Shown here in pieces: positions 33,442 through 43,800 of a DNA stretch of 64,000 nt. The stretch lies in the NCBI GenBank assembly GCA_951640195.1, contig OX621163.1:1054001-1118000 (forward strand), written 5' to 3'. Position 1 is the first letter of the stretch. Each line of letters opens with the position of its first letter. This stretch comes from Porpolomopsis calyptriformis (lineage: Eukaryota > Basidiomycota > Agaricomycetes > Agaricales > Hygrophoraceae). The notes under the pieces were generated by a model. The model had not been told where the DNA came from and searched no databases. It saw only the letters and a list, made by a program, of their open reading frames with translations. A program made the position numbers and the translations under genes.

Positions 33442-35673
33442 TTACATGAGCAGCCGTTTCTTCAAATGACCTCTGTACGTCTTGGTCGGAGGAGCCCGGT
33501 CGCCCCTGAGGTTGTTGGCCCCCGAAACGCGGCTGAATGGGTTAGCATGGGGAACCTTCTTGTTTGAAAAACTTCCGCCATGCGCAGATCGGTCAGGTCG
33601 TGGAGAGTTAGCATGTGGGGGGGTCCGAACATAGTCCCCGAGATTCTCATCCTGCTCGCTCTCCAGTGATTTCCGTTTCTTCCTATGCTCGTTTAGCTTA
33701 GGTTTGCAGGACGTGCCATAAAAGCTGGCGGCAGGTATGGGAGTCGGAGACGTGGCAGGGGGAGAACTGGGTGGTTGAATGGGGGGGGATATACTAGCGG
33801 TTTCGTTAAGCGTAGTAGCATTGCCCGTGGCGACTTCCTCCATCTCGCTTTCTCCACTTTCCCCGCCATACTGAGAAAGTGTCGACAGTATCGACGTTGG
33901 CTTCTTCGAAATAGCTTCTATCTTCTTCTTTACACGGTCAGCTTGGGGGTCGGTGGGAATTGGTGCTTGGAAAGGTAAAGCTGGCTGGGTTGGAGTAGAC
34001 GGAAGCAGTGGACCAATAAACGGATGGGAAGTCTTGACGCCTAAATCTTCCCCATCATCGTCATCATCACTCGGTGTCTTTCGTTTCTTCATGCTCGCAG
34101 CGACACCGTTCTTTGGTAGTATGGGTAGGTAATCGGGTGTCGTGGTGACGGCAGCCTTCAACGCCTGCCCTTTGTCCCGGATATAGAACAGAATGTATGC
34201 ACTTTTCAGGCCAACAGGCGCGGCACGATTGAGCGTGACCGATTCGTCATTCATTTCGTACCATTTACCATCGCCGGCTTTCACGTGAGCGAGGTAATGG
34301 CCTGAATTTGGACCACTCCCAGCGTGACAAATGACCCCGTAAAGGGAGTACGAAGGGCCGTACTGGCCATCACTCATCGCTGATTGTAGGCATAAGCGAT
34401 CATCGTATTTGATGTGGTGACCGATTTTTCGCCCCATCGGAGTGAATCTTTTCAGGTGGACAGTCAACACCAAAGGGGCATCGTGAAGTGTAAACTGCTT
34501 TTCGGCAATGACGGCTTTTTTGCACCTGAAACAAAATCCTGAGCATCCTGCGGCAGTCGGCAAATGGATTGATGTACTTCTCGCATTTGTATTTGTCTGC
34601 TCCCTTCAAGTAGTCAATTGTAACAAATTTCCGCAAAGCATCCTTCAAGGAGTTCACGTCGTGGATGTCGAGACTAAGATCGAGAATACTGTCAAAAGTG
34701 TCGCTGTGATGTTGACATTCATGACAGGTCACACGAGATTGCAAGCGCCCCCCAAAGAGTTTGTGGACCCAAGTGGTTTCGGCGAGCTTGGGATCAATTT
34801 TGCTGTGGTAATGTGAGCGTACGGGCGTGGTATGGTAGCAAGTACTCACGGAGGATGCTCCGCTAAGCATGACCTCTGCAGAGCATCGATGGCGTAGCGA
34901 AGGAACTCGTGTGAGTCCTCTTGTCTACCTCGACGCATGTGGCTTGCTATGGCTAGATGGATCTTATTCATAGGTGATTGCCTATACATCAGTGAAAACG
35001 ACGCACAGTGAAGTTTACTGGTGATTGGGTAAGGCGTAAAGGGTCGGTTTTTGTACTGAGAATCTATGATGACATCGCGGAGGCTGCAGGCCATGCAAAA
35101 GCCCGACTTGACTTGACCTGAGTGTGACATTGAGAGAGAAGCAAATGATAGGTAGGTGAGATTACATACATTCGGGTTTCGTGTGGGCAGCTAGGACACG
35201 AAACAGGGGAGGGGTATGCAAAAGACATTGAAGTGCGCTATTGATAAAGCAAGAATTCCCAGTGTTATAAAGTCCAGAACCGACGTAGACATTCTTCGGC
35301 CACGCCGTATTTAGATCGCCAGTGTAAAGGGAGGTAACTTGGCATGGAGGAGGGGGGGCGTTGGGGGTTTTTACCAATGGAGCTGATTCATCATCATCAC
35401 AGAGCTAAGTGGAGATATAAAAATTTAACGAAGATGGAGGGAAACGTTGCGACGCACATCTGACTTTGGTGTCTTCGGTGTAACGTTAATTGGAGTGTAT
35501 TTTCCTTCTGCCACAGCTAGCACACCCGAAGACGAGCCTTCTATAAACTCAATTGGGGGAGGAAGCAAACTGTTAAAGGCCTCTAAATCCCGCGCTGGTC
35601 TATATTGTGGTGGACTGTCCGGAGTTTTCTGGGGAGAAAACGAGGGCGTTGGGTAAAGTGGGGACGCTAACAT
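33442..35673 (-). CDS. Ubiquitin carboxyl-terminal hydrolase, USP36/42-Ubp10 type
   Basis: A cysteine protease that removes ubiquitin. ATG 35673 (MLASPLYPTPSFSP). After a Pro-rich lead comes the Cys box GSGLYNTGNSCFINSALQ, then GFCMACSLRDVI, SHMRRGRQEDSHEFLRYA (QEDSHEF, His-box side), KLFGGRLQSRVTCHECQH (zinc knuckle), DKYKCEK|CKKAVIAEKQ, VLTVHLKRFTPMGRKIGHH, SLYGVICHAGSGPNSGHYLAH (catalytic His) and KWYEMNDESV. The tail is Ser/Pro/Lys-rich (KKRKTPSDDDDDGEDLG, EHRKKRKSLESEQ), as in nucleolar/chromatin Usp36 and Ubp10. The Cys-box motif reads GNSC rather than the usual GNTC; the catalytic Cys remains. About six introns. Probably nuclear or nucleolar. Confidence 0.88.
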
Positions 35674-36035
35674 GGTTCCTGACGTCCGTTCCGAGGTGAT
35701 CTGGGTTGAGCGCGATAAGGATGGAGGTTATGTATGAGAACAAAGCTGAAAAGCCGAACCGGGTCCCGATAGAGATCAGGAAACGCGAGGGGGACAACGA
35801 CGGGTGCGTTGCCAGACAAGATTCGGTGGTGAATGCAAAAGCAATCAAAATTGTATACGTTTGTTTGTCATCTCGCGACGCGTCACACCTGTACATATGT
35901 CACAAGTCACACCAAATGATTATTTTATCCAGAATAGAGTATGGACGCGGCATTACGACGTGTCAGCTATGGTGGTATAACAGTCAGATTACGACCAAGA
36001 ATTTAGTCGTACTCCGACGATTTTGTCTCAAAGGA
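35674..36035. other. Intergenic region between USP and C2H2 genes
   Basis: Promoter of the minus-strand USP gene and 3' UTR of the zinc-finger gene. AT-rich around 35910-35960. Open frames here are not convincing. Confidence 0.4.
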
Positions 36036-37101
36036 TCAACGCTGGTTTGTCAGAAAGGATTCGATAGTCCACGCGAAGAGCTCCTCTGAAGCCATTGCGT
36101 AGCCCCCAGTACCAGACGGGGAAGAGCCAATCGATCCATCCAGGAAGTCAAACTGTGGTGGTTGAATAAGCGCAAAGTCGTAGAATTCTAGACTAGGCTC
36201 GTTGACTAGTTGGGGGGGGAGGTACGATAGTCCCGGGGACGTTGGTGAGGAAGAAATTGTTTGCGGTGGTGAGAGGGAGGGTATTCGTGAATGCATGTCA
36301 TAAGACGGCATCTGGGGAGTTAGAAAACTCGGGAACAGACTGCGGTCCTCAAGTATCGGCTTCAAAGTCGTTACCAACTGGGACTCTTCTAGAGAAAGTA
36401 TTGATCAGTATTTCCCAGAGGCACGTTTCATGGAAGGGCGGCCTACCGGCAGTTAGAGTGTCATGCTGGTCCGGCATATAATTAGGTTGGAACCTTGAAG
36501 ATATAGCCGGCGAGTCGTGTGCGACAGTTTTTTTGTGTGTAATGCGCTGCCCACGAGAAAATGAATGTAGGGAATCGATGGAGATTGTCTTTGGATCAAT
36601 CCCATGTTTCTTCAGATGGGCCACAAAAGCCGAGCGGCGCTTGATCCTGGGGGAGAGATTTAATACTGGATAAATGGGTAGAAACAAACAAACCTTGAAG
36701 AACAACCCGAAAATGAGCAAAAGTAATGACCGATGTGAAAATGAGCCTCCTGACGGTGACGAGAACACGAAGAAGGGTCTCCGAAGGCCGCATTGCAATC
36801 ATTAACACCACACTTGTGAGGTTTACTTAGTGTGCTATATGGACATTATCATGTTGCAATTCATAGCTTGTCAAAGCCAGCGATAGAACATACTGTGTAT
36901 TACCGTGCGTGACCAGAGTGCAATGTTGAGCGAAGGCGATGCCACATACTCTACAGATGTGGGGTCTACGCACAGATCAGCAGTTACCTGAAGAAAATAA
37001 ACCAACACGGGCCAGTGCTCACTTAATACCTTTGTGGATATTTTCGTGGCGATTAAGATCCGATTTGCGTTTGAAAGCCTTTTGGCATGTCGAACACTTC
37101 A
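36036..37101 (-). CDS. C2H2 zinc-finger protein, probable transcription factor
   Basis: Finger 1 starts at the ATG itself: MKCSTCQKAFKRKSDL...HENIH. Finger 2 after an intron is ICRVCGIAFAQHCTLVTH. Finger 3 is NDCNAAFGDPSSCSRHRQEAH, and a fourth is FCSFSGCSSR|IKRRSAFVAHLKKH split by an intron near 36665. A Ser/Thr-Pro-rich acidic C-terminal part with PSLSPPQTISSSPTSPG and a hydrophobic/acidic end (ALIQPPQFDFLDG) looks like an activation domain. The stop is at 36036. Because the ATG sits directly after an acceptor-like TTGCCCAG, a further upstream exon is possible. The specific factor is not identified. Confidence 0.72.
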
Positions 37102-37665
37102 TCTGGGCAAAATTCTAAAATTTAGTGGGGAGAGGGGATCAGTAAGCACGAGCAAGTAGGCCCACCCCGGTCATGTCTGTCTGAATAATCGGTAAAATAT
37201 GGTATTGTCGTAAAAAAACGTTGTCCCGCAACGCCAGGCGATACAGAGTCACTGGGAAATAGTGGGAAGATGGAGGTTGAAGAGGAAGAATTCTGTAAAC
37301 GTCCTGTTAAGTAGCTTGGACCATGTGCCACAAAGTACAAGATCTCGAACCGTCATAAAAACAGCTATTGTGTCCCAGTCCTCCAACGGAGATTCGGGGT
37401 AAGCTGGTCTCACCTCGATCACCAGGAACCTTAATCCAATCCCTAGCACTGTACCTGCTGGTACAGTACAGTGCATTGTAGGGATTGGATTATACTGAAG
37501 ATTCCAGTCAATAATATTCGATAGGGGCTTGAAGCGTGACAATAATGTGACAAAATCCTTGTTTCAGTTGTTCTAAGGAGCGTTCACAAAATGGCGCACA
37601 TGGGAATAACGATACGACGAACTCCGAGCAATCTAATCCCTGCGACGCCTTGGCCGCACCCATTT
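37102..37665. other. Intergenic region with a long hairpin
   Basis: 564 bases between the C2H2 gene and the stop of the PDH E2 gene (37666). It contains the inverted repeat at 37432-37492 described separately. Short open frames here have no similarity I recognise. Confidence 0.45.
37432..37492. repeat. Hairpin-forming inverted repeat (14 + 9 bp stem)
   Basis: The left arm TAATCCAATCCCTA pairs exactly with TAGGGATTGGATTA on the right. Inside it GCACTGTAC pairs with GTACAGTGC, with a 4-nt bulge (ATTG) on the right side and a small CTGCTG-containing loop. This gives a stem of about 23 base pairs in 61 bases. It has no coding frame and is not preceded by a gene end on the plus strand; a terminator role would be unusual for a nuclear gene. 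Confidence 0.85.
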
Positions 37666-39273
37666 TCAGAGCATAAACGTCAAGGGGTTCTCAAGATAGC
37701 CTTTGAATGCCGACATCCATCTAGCAGCCACAACTCCATCAACCGTCCGGTGATCCGAGCTCAGAGTAGCTTTCATAATCTGTGTGGTCTTGAAACCCCG
37801 TTCATCTTCTGGGGCAGGGACTAATGTTGTCTGTGTCGACCCAATAGCAAGAATGCAAGACTGGGGTGGGTTTATAATCGCCGTAAACTGTGTCACGTCG
37901 AACATGCCAAGGTTCGAGATCGTGAATGTCCCGCCCTAGAATGTCGAGACAATCAGTAATGGGGTCATGTCCACCTGGAAGCGGCGCACTTGGTACTCAT
38001 GAGGAGCCAGTTTACCGTCTCGAGCCTTCTGGGCAAGTTGTTTCGCTTCAAAGGAAATGGTTGCCAATCCTTTGGAGCCTGCATCTTTTACAATCGGGGT
38101 GATAAGACCAACAGGTGTTGCGACCGCCACCGAAATATCAGCCTTCTTATATCTGGGAGACGTTGAATTCATAGCAATTCTCTCGTCAAGGATAACTTAC
38201 TGCCTGATAGTCTCTCCAAGCAAGGCAGAATTTGCCTCAGGAACATCCGCCAAAGCGCAAGCAGCCGCTTTGATGACAAAGTCATTCACGCTTAATTTTG
38301 CACCTTTATCTGTCAAGGTCTTGTTGAGAACCTCTCTCAACTTGAGCATCCTGTCCATGCGGATGTCGACGGTTAGGTAGAAATGAGGTAACTCCTGTTT
38401 CGACTGCGTGAGACGCGTGCCAATGACACGACGCATGTTGGAAACTGGGATATCCACATATTCTGGCAGAGGCATAGAGGACTGGAAGGTGGAACTAGTT
38501 GTAGCAGATGGCGGGCTGTAATTTTCCACATCTTGGCGAATGATCCGGCCCTCGGGGCCAGTGCCTTTCACTTTGACGAGAGGAATACCACGTTCCAGGG
38601 CAATTTTTTTGGCAATAGGAGACGCGAAGATACGGTCACCAGAGGGGAGATGGGGCCTTGATTCTTCCCTTGGCGCAGGCGGTGGAGGGTGTGACTTGGA
38701 GGCAGTCTCCGTGTCCTCTGGGCGCTCGGCCATTTCCTCATTCTTTGCTGGAGCTGTCTGGGAGACTTTCGACGCGAATTCGGCGGCACCTGATATGTCG
38801 TCACCTTGTTCGCCAACAATGGCTATGACAGAGCCAACCGCGACGTTTTTCGTGCCGTCCTGGGCCTAATCACGAAAATGTCAAAATGATTTGTGCAACC
38901 TCATACTTTGACCTCACGATGATTTTCGCCAGAATGCCCTCGTCCTGGGACTCGACGTCAATAGTAGCTTTGTCGGTTTCCTAGTTGCAACGATACGTAT
39001 AAGACTTTGAGACTTTGAATTTCAGTTGTGAAAGTTTTCACGATTTCAACGAGAACATCTCCAGCAGTAAAGGCTTCTCCTTCCTTCTTTTTCCAGGAAG
39101 CAATGCCACCTTCTGTCATGGTGGGACTCATCGCTGGCATTGCAAATGGGGAAAGCGCATTTCGCTTCGCGGAGACGTGAAGGCCTATGAAGAAAGATAA
39201 GTCATTGGGCTTGTCCCAGTTCGATAAAACAGAACCCACGCCGAGTGAGGGTACGAGCGAGAGAGGAAGCCAT
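37666..39273 (-). CDS. LAT1: Pyruvate dehydrogenase E2, dihydrolipoamide acetyltransferase
   Basis: The E2 core of the mitochondrial pyruvate dehydrogenase complex, which transfers the acetyl group from lipoate to CoA. ATG 39273: [20 protein letters not shown] is a clear mitochondrial presequence (split by an intron). The lipoyl domain follows ([21 protein letters not shown], with ETDKATI around the lipoyl-lysine), a Pro/Glu-rich linker, the peripheral-subunit binding domain ([32 protein letters not shown]), and the catalytic domain: [44 protein letters not shown], and the active site [16 protein letters not shown] ending LENPLTFML. The catalytic His and Asp are present. About six introns. 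Only 67 bp separate its ATG from that of the divergent F-box gene. Confidence 0.93.
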
Positions 39274-39340
39274 ACGGTCAATCAGCGTCGGAAGCAAATA
39301 TTTCTCCAGAGTCCAGTCACGGGACGCAACCCGCCTTTGA
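39274..39340. promoter_or_regulatory. 67-bp divergent intergenic region, PDH E2 / F-box gene
   Basis: Only 67 bases lie between the start codon of the PDH E2 gene (minus) and that of the F-box gene (plus). Any promoter here must be shared or must overlap the genes. No motif assigned. Confidence 0.5.
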
Positions 39341-40801
39341 ATGTCACCAATAACCTTCGAATCACTTCCGGTGGAGCTTATCGCTGATATTCTCAGCGAG
39401 CTTGACCTCGAGACTTTAATCAGAATATCCTACCTCTCTCGCCGTCTGCGTAGTATTGCTTCTGACCCATCTTTGAATCCATGGAGAGCTCCGATCTTGC
39501 GAAATTTACGGTCCAATTTCTATGAACAATGCCTCAAGCAATTGAGCGTTCGCTCTGTTCCTAGGCAAAACTGGGTGGAAATATTGAGCATCGCTCGTCC
39601 TTCTTTCTTATTATTCGAGAGTACACTCCCAAACTTGGCAGCGGCTGAATGGGAGGAGTGCTTCAGAAGACGTTTTCTGCCAGGATGGATCAAGTGGAAG
39701 AGACAAGGGGAATGGAAAGAAGCTTTCTTGAAGTTGTTGCATCCTTTACCATTCTATGAGACCTGACCATGTTTCTTTCAGAATGCTGTATCATGTATGG
39801 CACAGAGCCCATGTAACATGTACCGCCGATGAAGCTTGGACCAAGTTCGTGGTGGTTCTACCCCTCGCTCCAATCAGTTCAAACCCACTGTCAGGTACAT
39901 CGTGTTGAATCGCAATGGTTCCGCAAATGAACTTGAATCCACTTCTCGAAACTTCAACCCATATTCATTATTCGATGAAATGAAGTTAGTCCTAATGCAA
40001 ATGAAGAACGTCACACTAACATGTTTTCAAATAGGTTACAAAACAACCTCTCCCATCTCGAAACTCGTATCAGGGTCAAGCTTTTGATTGTAACATTTAT
40101 CGTCCCCATCTAACTTTATCACACAGCTTGTTGTCAAGCTTGCCGATGTCAGGATACTAGCCTTTGGGACATTGAATAATCCCCCCAGTCCATTCTACGT
40201 CAATCCCAACGCCCGCAACTTTTTGCATCCCCCAGGAATTGACCCTGAAAGAGTCGGCGACTCCCGATTTCGATACGGGAGAAACGGCGATTTCATTGTG
40301 CCACAAACACAAACATCAAGCCCAACGAATGCGTCTTCTATTTTTGGCGACTCTGTTGGTCTCAACCGTTCTCTTGAAATTCACTCTGATCGTTTGGGCG
40401 TTCACCGACCGAGTTACACTCACCTGACTCACCCTTTGCCTTCTTCTTCTCACATTAATTATCCCTTCTACACTCCTGGAGACGGAGATAAGCGTTGGCT
40501 TGAGTCAGGGGGAATCGAGGAAGAAGGCTTGCAATGGGTCGGGCCTTTGATGTCAGTGATATAATATTTGCGATTGGATGTTTACAACGAATCTAGTAGA
40601 ATCGTGGCGCAAATTAACGGACCAGATATTGATCTATGGGGCACCTTGCCTGCTCTACAAGACATCGATTTGATCTTGGGTCCGGGAAAAAATCAATACA
40701 CATCATTTTCTTGGCCCGATTTAATAGCGATTGCCCCATGGATAGATGAAAGGATAACCAAGAAAATAACTGGGATCGGGCTGGGGAATGAAGTAGCATA
40801 A
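39341..40801 (+). CDS. F-box domain protein
   Basis: ATG 39341: MSPITFESLPVELIADILSEL, then DLETLIRISYLSRRLRSIASD, the F-box that binds Skp1 in an SCF ubiquitin ligase. After it: LNPWRAPILRNLRSNFYEQC, WEECFRRRFLPGWIKWK, an intron at about 39749-39780 to MLYHVWHRAHVT, then NRNGSANELESTSRNFNP, and a conserved block ILAFGTLNNPPSPFYVNP, FLHPPGIDPERVGDSRF, SHINYPFYTPGDGDKRW, LQWVGPLM, an intron (GTCAGTG...ATCTAG) and INGPDIDLWGTLPALQD, YTSFSWPDLIAIAPW, ending GLGNEVA. It matches a conserved basidiomycete F-box family whose substrate is unknown. The 3' end could be further downstream if the exon after 40801 is spliced on. Confidence 0.7.
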
Positions 40802-40842
40802 ATCACTATCACGGTAAAGGCTGGGATTTGGCGAATCATCCC

Positions 40843-41556
40843 CCACGACAGCGCCAAGTAAACTTGGATTCGTTTCAGCCGTCCGGCTCCTGCTGCTTAA
40901 GTATTGGCGGGCATCAATTGGTGCCGCGGGACTCGCAAGAGTTGGTGTACAACCAGAACAGGCTCAATGACCCCACTAGTTGGTTATCCCGCACCGTGGG
41001 TGGTCGAAAGTGTGGGTCGCTACAAATCTGGCACTTGTTGAAACCAGATGCCGCCGTTTCTTCAACTTGATACTATTGTGAGCTGTATCATTCATGTGGG
41101 GCAAAGTCCTTGTAACACAGTTGACTGCGCAGGAGCCGGTCATCGCCTTCGAAGGCTCAGTCTGGACAGCAGACGCGCGTATCAATTCGTCCACTGCACC
41201 ATGGCAAGTCACCGCATCCGACTTTCACCTTTCCTCTATTCATAGGTATCATTGCATCCAAAGTACAGCTCCTCCAACCGAAAATCCATCCGTATCTGCT
41301 TCGCCTCAGCAGGCATTGCACAAGACCGAGGTTTTGGAAAACATTGAATATCGCTGGTGATCCTCGCATATGGGCGAAGGCTTTCAGCCGCTATTGCTTG
41401 ATCCAACGGATTGTAAACCGGCGCACCGACCTGCCTGTGTCGTATGAATTGTGCAGAAGCTCCGCTGCATTCACCGACGCTGAGCGCGAATTGGCTCTTC
41501 CAATCAAGGCACACGCTCTCGAAAAACTTAGACAACTAGGAGATGAATTTTAGGGA
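40843..41556 (+). CDS. Possible gene or extra F-box exons, unknown
   Basis: Only part of this stretch looks coding. Frame 41254-41553 runs IIASKVQLLQPKIHPYLL, RPRFWKTLNIAGDPRIWAK, AFSRYCLIQRIVNRRTDLPV, SYELCRSSAAFTDAERE and ends RQLGDEF with TAG. It is preceded by a fair acceptor (TTCATAG) and it reads like a folded alpha-helical segment. Upstream, frames such as AASIGAAGLARVGV and AQEPVIAFEGSVWTADAR are plausible exons, but no single start or full splicing scheme was found. It might be a separate small gene, a continuation of the F-box gene, or a decaying gene. No family recognised. Confidence 0.3.
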
Positions 41557-41714
41557 ATGGATCACGTACCGCGTGACGTGGTGAATCGCCGCAGTATTGC
41601 TTGGTCGTCTCGAGAGGTGTTAACCCTAACATAACCTCATTCCAGATAAATTTTGGGTTGCTCACATTGGGCCCGACGTCATGCTTGTCTTCCAATGAGT
41701 TCCCCCTCCCACCA

Positions 41715-41953
41715 TGCTATCATGTTCACACTTTTGTGGCTATTGTTTAGTTACTTTCTTTTACGCAGCCCTCGACGGCCGCTTCTTTGGACATGATAAT
41801 CTTCGTGAAAAGAATGTGGAACATACTTACGCTGAATTGATAGCATGGAGTAGGGGGACAGACGAACGTTGACGTTCGTCCGTTCCTCCTTACTCTGTGC
41901 TGTCATGTTTATATTTTTGTGGTCGTCCAGCTACTTTCTTCCATTTTACGCAG
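41715..41953 (+). repeat. Pair of degenerate direct repeats, about 180 bp apart
   Basis: Copy 1 (41715-41770) and copy 2 (41897-41953) share TGCT.TCATGTT, TTTTTGTGG or CTTTTGTGG, the spaced TACTTTCTT and TTTTACGCAG blocks in the same order. They differ by substitutions and a 4-5 base insertion. Likely an old local duplication with period near 182 bases. Confidence 0.6.
41861..41880. repeat. Short palindrome GACGAACG-TTGA-CGTTCGTC
   Basis: Perfect 8-bp arms around a 4-base spacer, located between the two direct repeats. Could be a protein-binding palindrome or chance. Confidence 0.75.
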
Positions 41954-42571
41954 TCCCCAGCGCAGTCAACAGCAGATTTTTGTTACTCACAAGGACGGCT
42001 GATGCGAGTTGATATCGTAGGACTTGTCTTCCTCCTGTTGATGTAATGCGAAGGGCTGAAGACATTCAAGGGTTTGGTCTAGTCCTTGAAGCGAGCTGTC
42101 TCGATGTTGTCCGAAGATCTTCCCGAAAGGGGGACCTGAGAGCGTTTGACTCGTGCAGTAGCATGCTTACCACGAGGCGTCAGACGGTTCCAGTCACCCG
42201 TGTAATGAAACCCTGACGTTTCCTAATTCCATGCAAGGATAGGCCGAACGTCCTTTGCACAGGGGAACGACCGAGGCAGGCTAATTGCTGTGAAACATAT
42301 CATTATCCCTCACAATCAGCATGCTTCACATACATGATCTCCATTGTGTGTTCATCTCGGAATGTGCGAGATCGCCGAAGAGTTGCCAGGTGGATCAAAG
42401 AGCACAGTTTGGAGAGGGATGTTTTGAAAGAAATTTCTCTGGTAATATTCCTAAGTACGGTGCATCGTACAAGGAAGTGCTCTAATGTAATTGTGCCACG
42501 GATTGGTATAGAGAGTGGAGCCAGCCCGGTATAGGAAAAGGATGGATTCTGGCTGGAAGGTTATATAGAAA

Positions 42572-43189
42572 TTAAATCTGAACGTTCTGCCTGCGTGAAT
42601 TGGGGTGTCAGAAATTGTTCAGTGACTATGGGGATCGATAAATGTACTCACGGTGCCTGCCCAACAACGTTTCCGGGAGGGTCGTATAGGCAAACGTAGT
42701 AGGTTGCATTACGTGGTGGATAGAAAAGATTATCACATGTGGCGACGCCGCAGCCCATACTAGTGGTTGCCTTCCAGACAACTTGTGTGAAGTGATTATA
42801 AGTGGGATTTGAAGGGTGATATGTAGCTATATTGTCATCATAGATGCTTGAATGAGGGGAGGATATAGATGAAACGAAGAGGACAAACATTCATCCTGAA
42901 TGAATAATCCAACTGCTGCTTCGGCATTAAAGTCACCAGTACCCGCAGCGAGGTTCTCGCCATATGGTTGGGAGCTTAGAAAGCCGTTGGTATTCTCGAG
43001 GATGCAGGAGTTGGCCCAAGTAGCAGCCATGCCGGCAAGGGAATGTGACCATTTCAATGGGTTAGCACCATGCGCGGCACGAACGAGATTATGAGCGGAA
43101 AGAAGGTGGATGTGGTGGAGGGGGATTGAAGGAGCGGCAATGACGGTAGACAACAGTAAAGACAGAGCGAGGACGATCAAGGATAGCAT
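42572..43189 (-). CDS. Secreted CAP/PR-1-like protein
   Basis: A three-exon gene of the CAP superfamily (PRY1, SCP/TAPS, PR-1). ATG 43189: MLSLIVLALSLLLSTVIAA is a clear signal peptide. Then LLSAHNLVRAAHGANPLKW (CAP1/helix with the His), AATWANSC, YGENLAAGTGDF (GENL), an intron (about 42845-42895), HFTQVVWKATTSMGCGVATC (HFTQVVW) and YYVCLYDPPGNVVGQ. An intron with acceptor TTCACGCAG joins a tiny last exon, PQNVQI, ending at TAA 42572-42574; this restores the conserved GN..GQ.pqNV end. CAP proteins bind sterols and fatty acids and are exported; in plant-associated fungi some act at the host surface. The start is only 21 nt after the prefoldin-2 stop on the same strand. Confidence 0.88.
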
Positions 43190-43210
43190 TTAAAGTTAAG
43201 GAGGAATATA

Positions 43211-43734
43211 TTACGTAATATGATGATCCCGTTTGAAAGTCTCGAGCTCTTTTTCTTTGATTTTGTACTGGTCGGTGAGATTGGAAACAGCGGTCTTTAT
43301 CTGCAATGGGAGTCTGTTGGTGTTCTTTGGAAACAGATCGGAGGACACTGTACCCCTTCGCAGTTTGTTTCCAGCGCGGGCACGACGTCTTTGACTGTTC
43401 TTTCGACAAGAACACCTCCAATTAACCGAAAACACTTTCGATCGGGTTCTTCCTCTAACCCATTCCTTAATGTAGCCAGTACCAATCTGTCAAAAACACT
43501 TCAATTCGTCTCCATCGACGACCATGAAGATGATGAATGCTCACCCATGTTCATCTGCTTCCTGTTCAAGCTCGCCAATCTTCCGTGCCAATGCTTGCAT
43601 ATCGCCTTGGATTCGGCTGTGAGTTTGCTGGATCTCTAGCTATTCGTATTCAGTGCTTTGGATGGCATCTCGGTGACCAATCTCCACACACCCTGTTCCG
43701 ACAGTCGAGCCTTTGATTTTGTCTGTGGTGACAT
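43211..43734 (-). CDS. GIM4: Prefoldin subunit 2
   Basis: A beta-type prefoldin subunit of the cytosolic chaperone that hands unfolded actin and tubulin to CCT. Rebuilt from the ATG at 43734: [14 protein letters not shown], an intron (GGTGTGTGG...GCTAG) to [19 protein letters not shown] and [11 protein letters not shown], an intron to [17 protein letters not shown] and [10 protein letters not shown], then a last exon [30 protein letters not shown] (TAA 43211-43213). The two helices with a short beta hairpin ([17 protein letters not shown]) are the family hallmark. Length about 115 residues, as usual. Divergent to the NDUFS8 gene, and followed closely by the CAP gene. Confidence 0.87.
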
Positions 43735-43800
43735 CAGCCAGTCACAGTCACACTACCGTGACATTAACTTTATTATAAGTTCCCGACGACTTGAACTTGC
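43735..43800. promoter_or_regulatory. 66-bp divergent intergenic region, prefoldin 2 / NDUFS8
   Basis: Between two start codons on opposite strands. A compact shared promoter or overlapping 5' UTRs are inferred. It contains GTGACATTAACTTTATTATAAG, an AT-rich patch, but no clear TATA box assignment. Confidence 0.5.

Larger units (their letters stand above)
41557..42571. other. Gene-poor kilobase with degenerate repeats
   Basis: Contains the imperfect direct repeats at 41715-41953, a short inverted repeat at 41861-41880, and no frame with recognisable similarity. It is the longest stretch without a supported gene. I see no transposase or terminal repeats. Confidence 0.45.

Noticed and set aside
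41557..42571. Transposon in the gene-poor gap
   Set aside because: No transposase or reverse transcriptase motif, no terminal repeats and no target-site duplication were visible.
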